From: Larimichthys crocea | Taxonomy: Eukaryota; Chordata; Actinopteri; Sciaenidae | Length of the DNA: 64,000 nt | Direction of reading: 5' to 3' | NCBI RefSeq assembly: GCF_000972845.2 | Contig: NC_040032.1 | Coordinates: forward strand, 3,925,073 to 3,989,072 | In this document: piece by piece, positions 1 through 13,673 of the stretch | Layout of the letters: each line of letters opens with the position of its first letter | Position numbering within the stretch: position 1 is the stretch's first letter | The notes under the pieces: generated by a model | Databases searched by the model: none | Seen by the model: only the letters and a program-made list of their open reading frames with translations | What the model was told of the DNA's origin: nothing | Made by a program: the position numbers and the translations under genes

Positions 1-1655
1 TTTTGGCAGGAAAAAAATGCACATACACATGGGATAGTAAGCACCAAGTCAAGACTGTCAAAACCGCTGTGTGCCTGAATAAATGTCACCAAGACAAGAG
101 AATAGAAAATATTCATCACTGAACATCAAGACAACACAACAAAGCCAGCAATTTGTTGAAAATGAATCATAAGCATAAGCTCCAAGGCAATCATAACAGA
201 ATTTAGTTTTCCTATATACTCTTTCACAAAAACAGAACAGTATAGGAAAAGTGATTTTAATGATTTGACGGTTATAATTATATACCATGCTTGTCTACAG
301 TAATAGCAGGTTGTCTAAAATGTTCTGCTGCCGTATTTCTAGTTATTGACAACATAGTTGCCAATCAATGTTAACGCACATTGTTTTTGACTTTCTGGGC
401 TTATCTATTTTAGTTCTGTTTTCTGTCTCTTCTCACCACAAGCCCGAATTAGTTAACCTATCTAGGAGCATGTATCTGTGTAGGAGTGTCCCCTTATGTG
501 CCTACATTTGTTTATAGGTTCCATACGCATGTGTCGGTGTGTGTAGGGGTTTTACATATGCGTGTGCCAATGTAGGAGACAATTGCGATGGCTGATTAAC
601 ATGCATAGCATCTGCAGCAGCTCCCCTGTGCACTCAACTATCTCCCAATCAGGCTGTGTTGTAAGAGTTGGATATACATTAACAGTACTTATTTATAGCG
701 TTGTTATGAAAAGTATCATTCTGAGGTCAAGCCTCTCATATACTGTGGGTGTACCTCTGGGCTAGAAGACTGACATGCTTTTACACTGATGCATTTTTTT
801 TTCTGCACCTGCCAAGCCCATTTATAATTGTATTTCACAATCAAATATAACATTGGCTGTTAGTTTAAATCCACATATTGTTTTATTATGTTGACCTGTC
901 TTTGATTTTATTCTAAAATTAAAGTCTAGTCTATGTTGGTCAAGTGAATGTAAATGTGAATTATGTGTTCCGTGCAAACCTTGTTTGATTCAGCGTGAAT
1001 CAGCATCTTGCTAGAATTCCCTGTTTTCTTTGCACTTCTCTTCCTCTCCAAGCCTTGTTGAGGCTGCAGTGGAAGTAATTAATGAGAGCCTTGATATCAT
1101 TTTGGGTGCAAATTCAGGGGGTCTATCAAGTCTCTCAGCATGGAGGAGTAGGCTTAAATTTATGAAAGCATAATCTTGAGAGATAATAAGTTGGGTCTTA
1201 TGATACAAAAGCAAGAAAGAAGTAAATCCCTAAGACAAACTTTCTGAACAATAGGTGGCTAGTCCTTCAGTGATAACAACACTTGATACTACAGTATTTA
1301 AGCTCTTCAAGTCCCGTGGTTAATATAATATTTAGGGAAATATGTTACTACCATATTCAATAGGAATAGAGGAACATCACAGCATTACTGATGACAATTA
1401 ACTGCAGATGAATGTTAAAAAAAAGAACTGATAATCAGCATTTTCAGCACTCACAGCACATCTCACAACAACCCCACCTGCATCAATAATGAAACTGTTA
1501 AGATGGTGGAGTGCTTCAGATGTCTTCGGCTTACCTTGGATAACACACTGTATAAAGGTTCTAGTCTGCAGGCTCAAATCCTTTTCTATTATCCCCGCCT
1601 GTTTGTTGCTGCTCTATAAAAAAATAACCCAACCCATTCTCCTCTATTGTTCCCG
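1..1655. other. No gene recognised
   Basis: AT-rich sequence with only short chance open frames on both strands. I see no splice-framed exon, RNA gene or known repeat here. Confidence 0.6.
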
Positions 1656-1925
1656 GCCTTTCTTTAGCATCTTAACTGCCTTCAGTAAGAACAAACTCAC
1701 ATGTATCACTCCACAATGCCCTCAACCTCTCAGACCTCAACAGCAAAGCCATTACACACAGAGCACACAGTATAGTACATAACCCCAGTGACCTCCTCAA
1801 TCGCCTGTAATGTCTCTTTCTGTGGTTGTGTTGTGCTGTATGTATACTTGTATTATGTGAAGCTATATGTACAGGCTGTGACAACAAATGTCCTTCAAAG
1901 GATAATAAAGAATGTACCTGAATGC
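1656..1925 (+). mobile_element. Non-LTR retrotransposon 3' tail (degenerate)
   Basis: The segment ends in a GCTGTGACAACAAATGTCC... pattern followed by GGATAATAAAG, the kind of 3' end seen in several fish LINE families, where the untranslated tail runs into an AATAAAG motif. The upstream part resembles a decayed ORF2 end (short coding-like patches, no open frame). The 5' limit is a guess. Family not assigned. Confidence 0.5.
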
Positions 1926-3645
1926 AAACCCCCAGTATTCACTGGTCACTGGTCAGATTAATGGTTTAGTCCTGAAACATCAGTCTGTTCCAATTTTGAG
2001 ATTCAGCTTTCTTTACCAGAAACTTATTTTTGTTGGCGCTCTGTCTTGTGCATGTTCTGAACATGGCTAAATGCCACAGAGAGCTGTGGACAGAATTGTT
2101 TTTGCACTGAAGCAAATTCTCTGCTAAAAAACAAAGATGTAAGTTGTTGATTTTGCCTAATCATAAATGGACAAGGACACCTATTCCCCTATCCAATATT
2201 CCCTAAAACAAAAAGAAAACATGAATAACTTTAGTTTTATATTGGGATTGCTAATAGTTCCCAATCGTGTATTTTAGATTTCGACCTTGTAGAAAAAGGT
2301 TTACTGAGCAGATGTAATGCGTGCATGTGTTTGTAAATAGAGAATTGAGAACAGTGTTTAACAGAGGCATTAAAAATCCTTGGAAACACATGCTGGCCAC
2401 TCTGGTAAAAGAATCTATCTGTGCAACCAGGTACAAGAGGGATGTCTCCTTAGCTTTGGCACTAATAAGAAGCTAAGAAAGTAATTTTCAGGTGGTTCCT
2501 GTGAGAGAGGCAAAAGGCACTTTGACCTGTTAACAACTTTAGGTGGGTGTAATTATTCTTCAGACAGCCTTTAAGATGAGAAACATGACAAGCCAAAAGG
2601 TGTTTTGTGAGCCATGCAGAGCTCCCTGAGATTTTGTTGTTGAAAATTCTGAGTTCAGAGAAGCTTAGATGTGACATGATTCAGTGACCTGGTCTTCTGT
2701 TTATTTCTCTTCTTTTCTATTTCTTCTCCTGGCTTTCTTCTGTCCCTTCAACATTATTCTTTAATTTCCCTGCTCTCCAACCTTCTTTTTTCATGAGACA
2801 GTGCCGTGCAATGCAAGTAGTATATATATTCTGTTGTTGCCCTGCCTAAACAAAATTGTTTTTGTCATCTTTCACACTATGTTTACACTTCCATAATCAA
2901 TCGCCTTCTGCCAGAGAGGAAAGCCAAAGCCTTAGCTTGTATATTAATTTTATTCAGCAGTGTGAGTACGACTGGCATTCCTCATGAGCATTTCATAGCA
3001 CTTGAGGGCAAAGATGCAAATGGCATATTTCAGGTTGGATTATATGGTGTGCATTGCTAATGCTTAGCTACTGTAGCACACACATAGATGCTTCTGCATT
3101 TATTTATTTTTGGTACCCAAGGCAATGCATACGCTTACGGGAGTTGACACTAATACAGCAGTGTTTTCTTTGTAAATTAAAGACCACCGACATGCCTTTC
3201 ATTTTAAAACAGTGGCATGCAGCATGATAAGTGGTTAGTGTTTTGGTATAAAGGGGTTCTCTGTGCATCATCTAGCAATGACCAACTAAATCAGGTGCTT
3301 CTCAGATCAAAAACATCAAGCAGGGAGTACAAAGAAAAAGGAAGGAAAAAAGGACTGGAGCATACTGATTTACTTGCAGCCTTTAATAGTGCAAACAGAC
3401 CAATGTTCCAAGAATATTGATGACTGTGAGACGCAGTTGTGATGAATGATCAGTGTTTTCTTTGTACTGCCTTACTCATATTTAGCCTGAGCTGGTAGCC
3501 TGTTATTTGGCTTTCATGTTTCACTCAAATAAAGCACATAGTTATCTTGTTAATTAGTATGGTCATTGTAATTGGCATGCATTCAGTATGGCTCAGCTCC
3601 AGTGTTACAAGGACACATTTCTCAATCTTAATTTGAGATAACTTT
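1926..3645. other. No gene recognised
   Basis: AT-rich, low-complexity non-coding DNA with stop codons in all frames at short spacing. No exon, RNA gene or known repeat was recognised. Confidence 0.6.
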
Positions 3646-4235
3646 TGTCGTATATTCAGTGGTGATGAGATGCAGTTGAAGATGTTTGAAGAGAAACTCC
3701 GCTGACACTGTCTTAGTTGCATAACAGATTTATTACAATAAGTTCAGTATCGTAACAAGTAAAACATTTCTTGGAGAGCCCCTGGCCGAATAATGAGACT
3801 CTCCTGATCTATGTGGGACAAGCCCTTATATACGATGGAGGTCATGCTTCCAAGACATGCAAACAAAATTAACAATATCATAGAACTCGTGTCAGAGGGA
3901 AAAAGGAAGAAGATAGGCCCCTTTTTTCAGGATACCCCAACATATGGCCTTAACCTTTGACCTGATCTTTCCCCTGATACATCATAAAGATCATTTCACC
4001 TGTCAACGGTGCCGACCTGATGGTTTTTTGATACCCCTATCCAAATAACCTCAAAGTCAGGATGGTTTAAAGAACAGCTGACGAGCAAAATAACTATCTT
4101 AATGTAAACCATATGTATATAATAATACTAACATTAGCATGTAACTATGCATCTATGTGCAGACACCTCACTTTCATTTAATCATTTTGTCTTACTCTCA
4201 TGTTCCGCCTGTTCTTTTCACGTCACATTCACTAC
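3646..4235 (-). mobile_element. Probable solo LTR
   Basis: Read on the minus strand, the segment starts TGTAGTG and ends ACGACA, giving the TG...CA ends of an LTR. It contains TATATAAG (3832-3825) and, about 95 bp later, AATAAA (3734-3729), the spacing of promoter, R region and polyadenylation signal within an LTR. No gag/pol-like frames adjoin it, so it is probably a solo LTR. The five bases flanking each end match only partly (ACTTT versus ACTCA), so the ends or age are uncertain. Confidence 0.55.
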
Positions 4236-5549
4236 AACTCACTAGTTGTGATTTAACTGAAACTAGATCACCCTAAGTTGATATTTAAGTTACTCCAAAA
4301 TGTTTGTCCCTCACATTTGCAATTGAGTGAATACGTTCTGGACACTGGGCACTCTGAGAGAAGCTTTTACTTTGTCAAGCACTCGGGTTGCTGATCTCAA
4401 AACAAACCCGAAATCACTTACTCAAGTTTGAGAGTTAACAACACTTCATTCACTTTGTGCTTCTAAGCACTGTAAGACGACCGTATTTTTCTTTGTTGTT
4501 TTGGGGTTGGACAAAAAAAAAATACAATGTCCACCAAGTGTAACACATGTACGATATTATGTTAACTGCTTTCTGATGGCGAACTGTGTAGAGATCAAAA
4601 TTTCCCCATGAGAACAATTATGAGGAGCTTTAGAGGAAGAAATAACTTGTGTATTTATGAAATTATCTCATTAGTAAAGAGTCCATAAGTAATGATCATA
4701 CTATGCAGATGAGGAGCATGAAAATGAAGAGAACAATGATTAGGCTAAATTCACAGAATGACAGGAGGATGTCAAGTAACTCTTCATGCATACATAAATA
4801 TGCATCATTTACACTGCTGGGGATGTCTCTCATGATTGATTTCTGAAATGTTCTGTGCATACAGTAGCACTACATAAAAAAATTGAAATAAGCATGATCA
4901 GAAGTCATATTTTATCAAGTGAGAAATGTGCCATGGATGCTTCTGGATAGATGGCTGTAAGACAGTGGCAATAAAAATTCAAAGCATGGATACAAAGAGA
5001 TGACTGGAGAATACTGCTGCCACTTGAATAAATGGCCATGGGCTATGTTAGAAGATATTTCAGAGAGAGTTGCTGCCCTGAACTTGGCTCTAACAATAAA
5101 CTATCTACAAGTACAGTGCGGTGTGTTTCTTTATGAATTTATTGCACACAAATTAGACCTATCTATTTTGACCCTTGCTGACTGATTGATTTGTTCATGG
5201 AAGGTCAGTCAACAATACACACTGAAATTGGCATTGGTACCATTCATGAATTTGTTTTTATCTTGATTAACACTGATTACTATTAATATTACTATATTTT
5301 CACCACTGTCATTTTATAGAAATGTCTTTATTGCTTTATTTTTTTAAATAATCTTTAATCTTAATTCTTTGAGGTACTTATGAGCCTTTGAACACTCAAA
5401 GTCGAAGCTAAGAGACATGTTGTTATTGAAGGCCAAGGTAACATAAATGATGATATATGAGGACAAGTGTAATGTGCAGGGGATTATATACAGTAAGTTA
5501 ACAGATTTGATGACAAACTCAACTTTCAACTTTTTCTCTTTCATTTCAG
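4236..5549. other. No gene recognised
   Basis: AT-rich DNA without a supported gene. Short frames at 5000-5185 and 5344-5559 show no family similarity I recognise. Confidence 0.6.
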
Positions 5550-5790
5550 TGAACCACATGCCAGCAGCTCCACGGGTTCACATATGTGATTTGGGATTCA
5601 CTTTGATCGCAGAATCGATAATGGTCGGTCAACGTTTACATGCTGTGCAACCACAGGACACAACTGCTGGGTTAGTGGACTCGAGAGCATCATGGTCATC
5701 CCATCAATTGGCAGGGGAGGGAGTTAAGAAAGTCTTGCTTACATGCTGCAGGCTTAAAATGGAGCAGGGTCATGGTTCAGTAAGGGTAAG
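5550..5790 (+). other. Possible non-coding or decayed exon
   Basis: A strong acceptor (pyrimidine-rich run ending TTTCATTTCAG at 5549) is followed by about 240 bp that is richer in GC than its surroundings and open in one frame, with donor-like GTAAG near 5787. The peptide is not recognisable. AATAAA occurs downstream at 5811, 5910 and 6141, so a spliced transcript ending before about 6170 is possible. It could be chance. Confidence 0.25.
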
Positions 5791-5869
5791 CTTTGGAGTT
5801 TTTAACAATAAATCCTGTGAGAAGAGCATTAAGTGGTTGAAGAACGCTGTACATGGTGCCCATTGAAAA

Positions 5870-6664
5870 ACTAGACAGGCAATCTCCAGTGGAGGCTGGT
5901 ACATGACTTAATAAATGCAAATAGCACACATGGGTCACATGGTCACCCTTTTTGTTCAGAAGATTTTAGCACATTGATTTGCTTTTTTTTTTTGCAATTA
6001 TGGAGTGAATTTTAATATTTTAAGATGTTCATCTGGAACACCAGAGGGGGGGTAATATGTTTTTTTTTTTTTTGCATTTGTTTTTGTTATTAACTTCTTG
6101 TGAATGTGCCTCATCTTAATGGTGGTGCTTTTAAATTGTTAAATAAAGGGACTCTTAAATTGACCACTGAACCACTCCGGTGCTATGACTTATTCACAGT
6201 CCTGACACTAACTAGGCTGTCTAAATATTCAGAAGCCTTCCAATCGCATACACTGTGAGTTTCAGACTCACCTTCATCTGCATTTTATCACATTTAATAA
6301 AAGGTGATAACAATATTCTCTCACAAAACCAACTCTATATGAATGGACATCATACAAGGGAGGATTGATTGCCTCGTAACAACACTAAAGCCAGCCCAGT
6401 AGACCTTCCAATCCAATCCAATTACAAGTGTCATAATGACTTAACTGGTACTTGTTTACATGTGACACCAAAATCATCTATAATGTAAAAGTCTAGTCTG
6501 TGCAAATTCTCATACTATGTCAAAGCACCTGCTCTCACACACCTAGACATACACAGGCACGTATAATTTAACCTGACCAAACACTATCAGACTTTCCATC
6601 CATTAAGGAGCTACGACAGCAACTTTATCTTCGTCTGGTGTGTTTCCTCACTGATGCTCATGGA

Positions 6665-6666
<2 letters not shown>
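5870..6666. other. No gene recognised
   Basis: Contains two short poly-T runs (about 5983-5995 and 6060-6073) and an AATAAA at 6141, otherwise featureless. Confidence 0.55.

Positions 6667-6696
<30 letters not shown>
6667..6696. repeat. Poly-T tract, 30 bp
   Basis: Uninterrupted T run, possibly the tail of an old minus-strand retroposed copy. No parent sequence is recognisable beside it. Confidence 0.95.
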
Positions 6697-6825
6697 CTTG
6701 ACAGCTGTAATGAGATTAGAAGGAACCCGGAACCAAGGGAGACATGTAACGCCTTTAAATGAGATGGAATGAAACTCTGCTGAACTATTCATCACCTGAG
6801 ACCGTGTTAAGTGCAAGCAGGCAAG

Positions 6826-6842
6826 CACACACACACACACAC
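6826..6842. repeat. (CA)n microsatellite, short
   Basis: About eight uninterrupted CA units. Confidence 0.9.
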
Positions 6843-7078
6843 CTATACACAAACACATGCAAAATCTAAGTGTCCTGTTCTTCCCTACCTCCCTTGACTC
6901 AGCACGACAGCCTTGCAAATTAAGGCAGTCGAGTGTTCTATGAGTTACCAGAAAACACTAGATTGCTACTTTGACTTTCTGAGATTAGTGATGCTCTGTG
7001 TATGTTTATCCTACTGGCTAGATGGAAGTCAGGAGCTGTAATCTATGCACATGTCACATCTTTAGTATCTTATTCATC

Positions 7079-7500
7079 ATAAAGGGTGGGTTCACACCAG
7101 CCTTATTTTGTCTGGTTAAACCTATTCCTGGAGCAATTACCCCCTAGGTTTTGAAATCTGGTCAACCTCAAAGGGGTCTCAAGCCACCCGGTTCATTTCT
7201 GGTGTGCACACTATTTAATCACAGGAAGTGTACTAGTTTATGTGTCATTTTATTGGTTAAAAACAATGTTCTCTGACCAGTATCAAAATTATGTCTATAA
7301 AACAAGGGGTCATTCTAGTCGTTTTTTGACAGCAGACCAGTTTTGTAGATACTGCAGGGAGGAATGAAACAAGACGGAGCAGCCACAGTGAGCTGTTAGA
7401 TGAAGAGCTGCAGGCTGCACCTTCTACTTCTCAGCGAGATAACATTAATCAGCTCCTTTCATTTTTGCTGTTCACAGATTCATGCTGTGTGCACATAAAA
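7079..7500. repeat. Dispersed repeat, copy A (unassigned)
   Basis: The segment around 7375-7425 (AGCAGCCACAGTGAGCTG...GAAGAGCTGCAGG) is clearly related to 15393-15438, with similar sequence on both sides. It begins near GGGTTCACACCAG, which may be an element terminus. No transposase remains are visible, so this could be a non-autonomous DNA transposon. Limits are approximate. Confidence 0.4.
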
Positions 7501-8799
7501 TCAGATCACAGTTGCTCACAGAATGATTTTTTAAAAAAGGCGTATTTTTGCCAAACATTTATAATAAGAGAAGAAAAATTAAAAGTTAGTAAGACAGGTG
7601 CAAGAGCATACATGACTTCTGTTTACAATTACTGGATCGTTTGAAATGTATGAATGCAAACCAGTCAGCCAGTGTCATCCATTGTATTATCCTTGCATTG
7701 GTTCTATTCAGTAACCTGCCATAGTAGTATGTACTGTACTATTTTCATTTCTTTTATAAAAATGGTAGTTGGTTGGCTTGCATTACCAGTAATATTGCAT
7801 AATAATAAAGTTGGTCACAGTCTGAATTATATATATATGTAATGCCACCTCAGCATAATGTTTTAAATTAATATAAAACATTTTGAATTAATGTTTCTGC
7901 CAACTTGCAAAAAGTCCATGCACAGCATATCTGCATCATCCACAATATCCACTCTTACAATACAGTTTCCATTCATGCAGAAACTCAATTGCACCTAACA
8001 TTTGTATGGAATATGATATTATTATTAGGCACTAAAAAGATTGCAATCTTGGTGAAATATTGAAAAAAGTTAAAAGTGACTTGAAGGACACCGGGTGTGG
8101 TTACTTAATATAAAGAGATAGAACTGAAACTGATTGAACTGAAACCACAATCTTTCTCCTTAACCAAAGTGCTTTTGTCACCTGTGGACACTGTCCTACA
8201 AAGACAAAGGCATCGGTCACCTTACCCACCATCCATTTCAAAACCACTTCCCTTTACCTTCTGTGTGATATAAGAATGTGGAGCTTTCTTACAAGATGCA
8301 ATCCCTTACTCTCAAAATTGATTTAATCAAATCTATTTAAGTGAGTTGTGAGTTGGACATTTCACCAGAAATTACCCACAGTACATATTCCTATTCTCTA
8401 GATGCAAATAAGTGAGTGCTGGCATTCTCCGCATTTTGGCAACTGTGAGTAAGAAGCTAATGACTGAAAGGGTCAATGAGACTGAAGAAAGGACAGATGG
8501 AGACACAGAGCGAGAGAATGGCTGATGGCAGATGGAATGACAGAGTGGGTGAATGATGGTGATTGAGGCAGGGTTTTGAGAGAAGAATAGAATGAGAGCT
8601 ATGTGTGTGTGTGTATGATTGTGATTGTGTCAGAGGTACATGTGGGTTGTCCCATCAATGTCTAATTGTCTTTGTGTCTAATTGCAATTCCATTGGTCTG
8701 CCAGTGGTTCCATTAGGATGACCTTCAGTTTCTGATGGAAGGGGAATGGGAAAAATGTTGCTCATGATTGGGGGCACATGGGAGCTAAAGAGTGTGTCT
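7501..8799. other. No gene recognised
   Basis: Non-coding AT-rich DNA with a short AT run near 7829-7838 and a short TG tract near 8602-8613. Confidence 0.55.
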
Positions 8800-9030
8800 G
8801 TGTATGTGAAAAGGAGAAAAAGGAGGAGAGGAGGAGATGGGAAGAAGGCAAAATGTATATGCTAAGATGAAATGAAGATGAAGAAAAAAGAGATAGAGAA
8901 AAAAGTTTGATGGAGCCAGATGGGAAGTCAAAAGAAAGGAGAAAAAAGTGTAAATAGTTTAATACTTAAAGAATGACTTTTCAATAAGGGGGTAGATAGA
9001 AGGAGAGGAAGAGAAGAGCAAAGAACCTGA
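8800..9030 (+). repeat. Purine-rich low-complexity tract
   Basis: The + strand is dominated by A and G (GGAGG, GAAGA and AAAAAG blocks) for over 200 bp. It is a strand-asymmetric low-complexity region with no open frame of note. Confidence 0.7.
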
Positions 9031-9097
9031 GGTCTGAGATCATAGGTTGACAGTCAGTGCTCAAGTAAAAGACTGCCCTGTGCTCTTTCTGTGACAG

Positions 9098-9115
9098 ACA
9101 CACACACACACACAC
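9098..9115. repeat. (CA)n microsatellite, short
   Basis: Nine CA units, just before the Tc1-like fragment. Confidence 0.9.
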
Positions 9116-9199
9116 TTGTACTTATATTGGGAGGATCCTCACTGACATAATACACCTCGTACAGGAGCTCCTAGCCTTATCTTTGACTGTCATAACCAC

Positions 9200-9560
9200 G
9201 TTATCATGGCACCTGTCAGTAGGTGGTATATATTAGGCAGCAAGTGAACATTTTGTACTCGAGTTGATGTGTTAGAAGCAGAAAATAGGGGGATTTGAGC
9301 CACTCTGACAAGGGCCAAATTGTGATGGCTAGACAACTGGGTCAGAGCAACTTCAAAACAACAGCTCTTGTGGCTTGTTCACAGTCTGCAGTGGTCAGAA
9401 CCAATCAAAAGTAGTCCAAGGAAGGAAAAGCGGTGAACCAGCAACAGGGTTATGGGGTGGTCACAGCTCATCAATGTACATGGGAGGCAAAGACTGGCCT
9501 GTGCGGTGAAATCCAACAGACAAGCTACTGTAGCTTAAATTGCTGAAAAAGTTCATGTAC
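9200..9560 (+). pseudogene. Tc1/mariner-type transposase fragment, N-terminal DNA-binding part, dead
   Basis: From 9292 the + strand encodes [19 protein letters not shown], then a second helix-turn-helix-like part ending VVRTNQK. This matches the fish Tc1-like transposase pattern D.DKGQIV.AR.LGQS..K.A.LV.CS...VV..YQKW. The expected tryptophan codon is a TAG stop at 9412-9414, and a one-base insertion near 9448 breaks the frame again. The non-coding lead-in (CACCTGTCAGTAGG... to ...GTTAGAAGCAG, about 9210-9282) also matches the element's 5' untranslated part. Similarity fades after about 9560, so the catalytic DDE domain is missing. Inactive, old copy. Confidence 0.85.
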
Positions 9561-11850
9561 TTTACTCAGATACTTGCTGGTGCACCAAATCCATGCTAAA
9601 AATACCCCCCAATAAAAAATGCTTTACTACAGTGGACCAGCTGTTAAAGGAAATCATTTGGCTTTTTATGTACTTTTTATGTAGGCCAACAGGAAGGCGG
9701 AAAGCATTGGACGAACGAATACATTGTTGATTTTCACAGGAATTGTTGACAGATACAGAATATGATCAGTCTTATCCTTTAACCTTACAACACCTTAAAA
9801 AAGCCCTTTGAAGAAGTAGACCTGGATGGACCTGACATTACAGAAATGTCACATTTCAACACTAAAACAACCTTTTCATTAAAGTAAATATGTATTGCTC
9901 CCCCCATCAAATGCACTCAGACTCACACACAGCCACCGTATACCTCAGAACAGTATTATACCTATGGATAAACGTGTATCTTTTTAATTCACACAGACAT
10001 TTCCACATATTCAACTACAAAATGGGGTCCAATTCATCCCTACAATGTGAGTACCGTACATACAACACATGCACTCATACAATTGAACACAATAATATAT
10101 GCATAATACATATCGCTTATGCATACACACACAACTAATATGTATGCCTCTTCACCACTTTTAATGAAACCCAAGTGCATTTCAGTCACCTGACAGCCTG
10201 TCCACTATTGAAAGGTGTCCTATTTCTGAAGGGCATTTAAAGTCAACTCATTTTCTGCCTTCCATCAGAGGTGAGGTGTTGCCCTCATCAATCTTGATGC
10301 ATGGGTACGGCAACACTGAGCAAACCAGGGCAAAATTAAATCTAGGTAACTGCCACATAGGCAAAAGCATGCACACACCCATACACACACACACATCTTC
10401 TCAGAGATACAAAAATGGCATTCTTTTTGGAGTCAATGGGATGGCATTGTCCTTGACAAAGAGTTACATTTCTTAAACAGAAATCAATCATGCAAAGAGA
10501 CAATTAGTGACCTAGGAAAACACCCACTTTTTCTTTTTGTGAGTCCCCCTCCTTCCCCCTATGCTCCTCTGTCACTGCCTTTCTATCCATGGAATATTTT
10601 AGAGGGAGAAAAAAAACACACTGAAAGTCATGCTACAAAGTCAAAGATCTTTACAGAGAACAGTGTCACCTACTGGCTTACCCTGAATTTATTTAAAACA
10701 GTGTGAGGTGAAGGGATTGATGCAGGGCCAAGTTTCCAAAATACTAACTAACATTCAGGGACAGAAATCAGGGAGAAAAAGTTGACTTGTCAGTTCTCAA
10801 GGGCAGTTTTCAAATGCATTTTTGTCTCAGTGATTGTGTTCCCCAACCAATCCTTTGCAACAACAACAAATATGCGACACTTTAAAAACTCAAAGGTCTG
10901 GAAATATTAGCCTTATTATAATTTTTAGGTGAATGTGTTTTCATTTGATTTATAGTGGTGGTTTTTAATCATGTTCACAGCAGGTGTTTCATCTGGGTAG
11001 TCTTGAAGGTGCATTGTGCTGTATTGGTGCCCTTTAATTGAAAACCAAATCTGCACTATGATAATACTCATTAGCCCACTTTGGAACCCTGTGGGTCCAA
11101 ATAGCAAACTGTTAAATATGAAAATGCAAGTTCAACATCATCAATATTTACATATATATTTACCTTACTATCTTTAAAACCGAAGCCAGATTGACACTAG
11201 GTCAACCTGTAAATGAGGGCTTGCAGTTTTTGAGATACCTCAGGGTATATTGGGGCTTTAGGGACATTGCTTCTTTTGGCTGGTTGATAACCCTCCCCTG
11301 TAAATCCTAGCTCAAAAAAGAGCTACAATACAATTTTAAAGATTATTAAGAATTTTCCTTTGTGTTTTCTGCAGTCATGGAGTTTCCTGACACAGATTAA
11401 GTCTTTATTTGTTCATGTGTGCATGAAAGTTAAACAAAAAATGAAAATGATAATATAACTGCATATATAAACATATCAGACAGTACGCACCGGCACTGCT
11501 GAGATAGTGAAACACATTTGAATGTTTTCTTTTGTTCATTAACCGGTATCTTTAAGCCCTTGGGCTCTGTTCCTAGTTCAGTCTGTGAGTTGGAAAATGA
11601 AATCCCTTTTTGTTTTCCGGTTTCATCTTCTTGTTGCTATGGTCTTTGTTTTCTGGAGTAGACCAGTGTATTGGTTTTAGTATCTCTGTCACGTTCCCGT
11701 GTTTTTAGCTACCCACCTTCCTTTCTTATCACCTCTTCAGGGGCACATGCAGTCTGAACACCCACTGCTGCCTGCATGACGAGGCAGATATGGGAAGATA
11801 CTGTTCAGAGTTGCAGAGCATGATATTAAATTGCCCATTTCAGTGGTTTG
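9561..11850. other. No gene recognised
   Basis: AT-rich DNA with short CA-rich patches (about 9900-10140 and 10366-10395). No exon or known repeat was recognised. Confidence 0.55.
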
Positions 11851-11854
11851 CTTT

Positions 11855-11894
11855 TTCTTCTTCTTCTTCTTCTTCTTCTTCTTCTTCTTCTTCT
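11855..11894. repeat. (TTC)n microsatellite
   Basis: About 13 uninterrupted TTC units on a pyrimidine-rich strand, with a T run on the right. Confidence 0.95.
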
Positions 11895-13673
11895 TTTTTA
11901 TTTGCCAAAACTCAGTAGGGTGATATGTGTCTCTGTGTAAGCGTGAGAGATGATTTTTGGATTTCTGTCTACCATGTGCTTAGAAAGTACACACAAGCAC
12001 TTTTTACTGACCCAGTGAGCTACACAATGTGTCAGTTATCCTGATGGCTGATTTTTTTTTCAGTATGTGTACTACAAGCACACACACATACATGTATGCA
12101 TGTGGTATAAAGGTTTTATCAAGCGCTTTGCATCATTGAGCACTGGGAGCAGGCGGCTTGTCCCATGTGCAGCAGACTGGAAGGCTGGGATCCTAAAGGT
12201 CAGCTGCGCTCCGCATAAACAGATATGAACCACTGGCCCGGATGTTTTCAGCAGCATGAGAAGCAGCTCACGGCCAGATAAGCACAAATCTGAAACAGTG
12301 CTGCTTAGAACCTTTAAGCCTATGAGCACCATCTGGTTCTGACCCTACTGAAGAGGAGGAAACGTTGGCATTTTGCTATGAACAGTTTCACAGTGGTTTC
12401 GCACTTACAGTAGATCACAAACTAAAAGACTGTGCTGCTGCAAAGTTAGAAAAAAAAACATTCTTCCATGGTATCAGTGGGATACCCTCTAACTTGTATT
12501 CCCATGATTGTAAAGGCCAAGAACATCTCTCGAGAAATACAACTTGTCAGGTATTATCCTGTACTTGTAAACTGTAATTGAAGTGTACTAGAGTGTAGGT
12601 GAGGTATGGTCGAACCTAGTGACAACCTTTTGGGAATAGAAAACACACAAGAAAAAGAAATGTCTCTGGCAGTATGTCTGAGTGAGTCTGTGTCCAACAC
12701 TGAAGAGGTATTTGTGTGTTGTTTTAGTAAGTTTGAAATTGTTATATTTTCTGACTGTCAGGTTTTGAAACACAATGACTTTCTGAAGGATGTATTAGGT
12801 TAAAAACCATTTTATGTTTTATTAACAGCCACGATATTGAGCAGTCCTCAGTCTCAGCCAGAAATGCTGCCAAAGAAGTGGTGAAAATACTCTACTGGGG
12901 CACATTACACTGTCAAAGATATAGAAAACTATAGGAAAACAGCTGGAAGGAAGCTTCAAACAGACTGGCAGTAAACCAGCACTAAAGCCTTTCTAACTAC
13001 CAGCAACTACAGTCGCCAGCTGCATGAAGACTGACCCAGCCGGCAGCAAAAATACTGGCACAGATGATAAAGACTTCACCAAAGAATGGAGCCAACAGCA
13101 TCAACAAAAAGAGCTGAGCCACGATTCTGCCGTGACTTTCACCTTGGAAAGCTTATTTCTAACAGTGCCAGTAAAAGTTTCTTTTCAGATTAAATGAAAG
13201 AATTACCCAGTGGCAGCAAAAACATAACCATCTATGCAAATATGTGAGTGTCACAATAAATTTAAAAAAACAAATATTTTATTACATTTGTCAGGCAAAG
13301 CTCTTACTTTGATGCAAAAGTTAGGTTGACTTGGAGTGGAGAGGAACATAAATGAGATACCTTTGAATAAATGCAGCATTAAAAAAAAAATGTTACTTTC
13401 AAGCTCTGTGACATTGTGGTCCGTTCTCCACACAGCTTAAGCAAAGTGATTTGCACACCATATTTCTTTCTTATGTGTTTTTACCATGGGTAAGTAGGGT
13501 ACATAGTTAAGTTTTCCTTTTGTCTGTTTTTACAATCGGAAGTTTTCACATGGTGTTTTATTTTGAAAACTGATCTGTATTCCGGCTAGCCCAATCTTCT
13601 GTTCTGTTTTACATGTATGTAACTGGTTGTGTGTGAGAGCCACTTCTAGGATACTTTTTAATTGCACTGCGGC
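11895..13673. other. No gene recognised
   Basis: Several short frames (12072-12332 minus, 12365-12577 plus, 12606-12803 plus) show no recognisable domain or splice framing. Confidence 0.5.
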
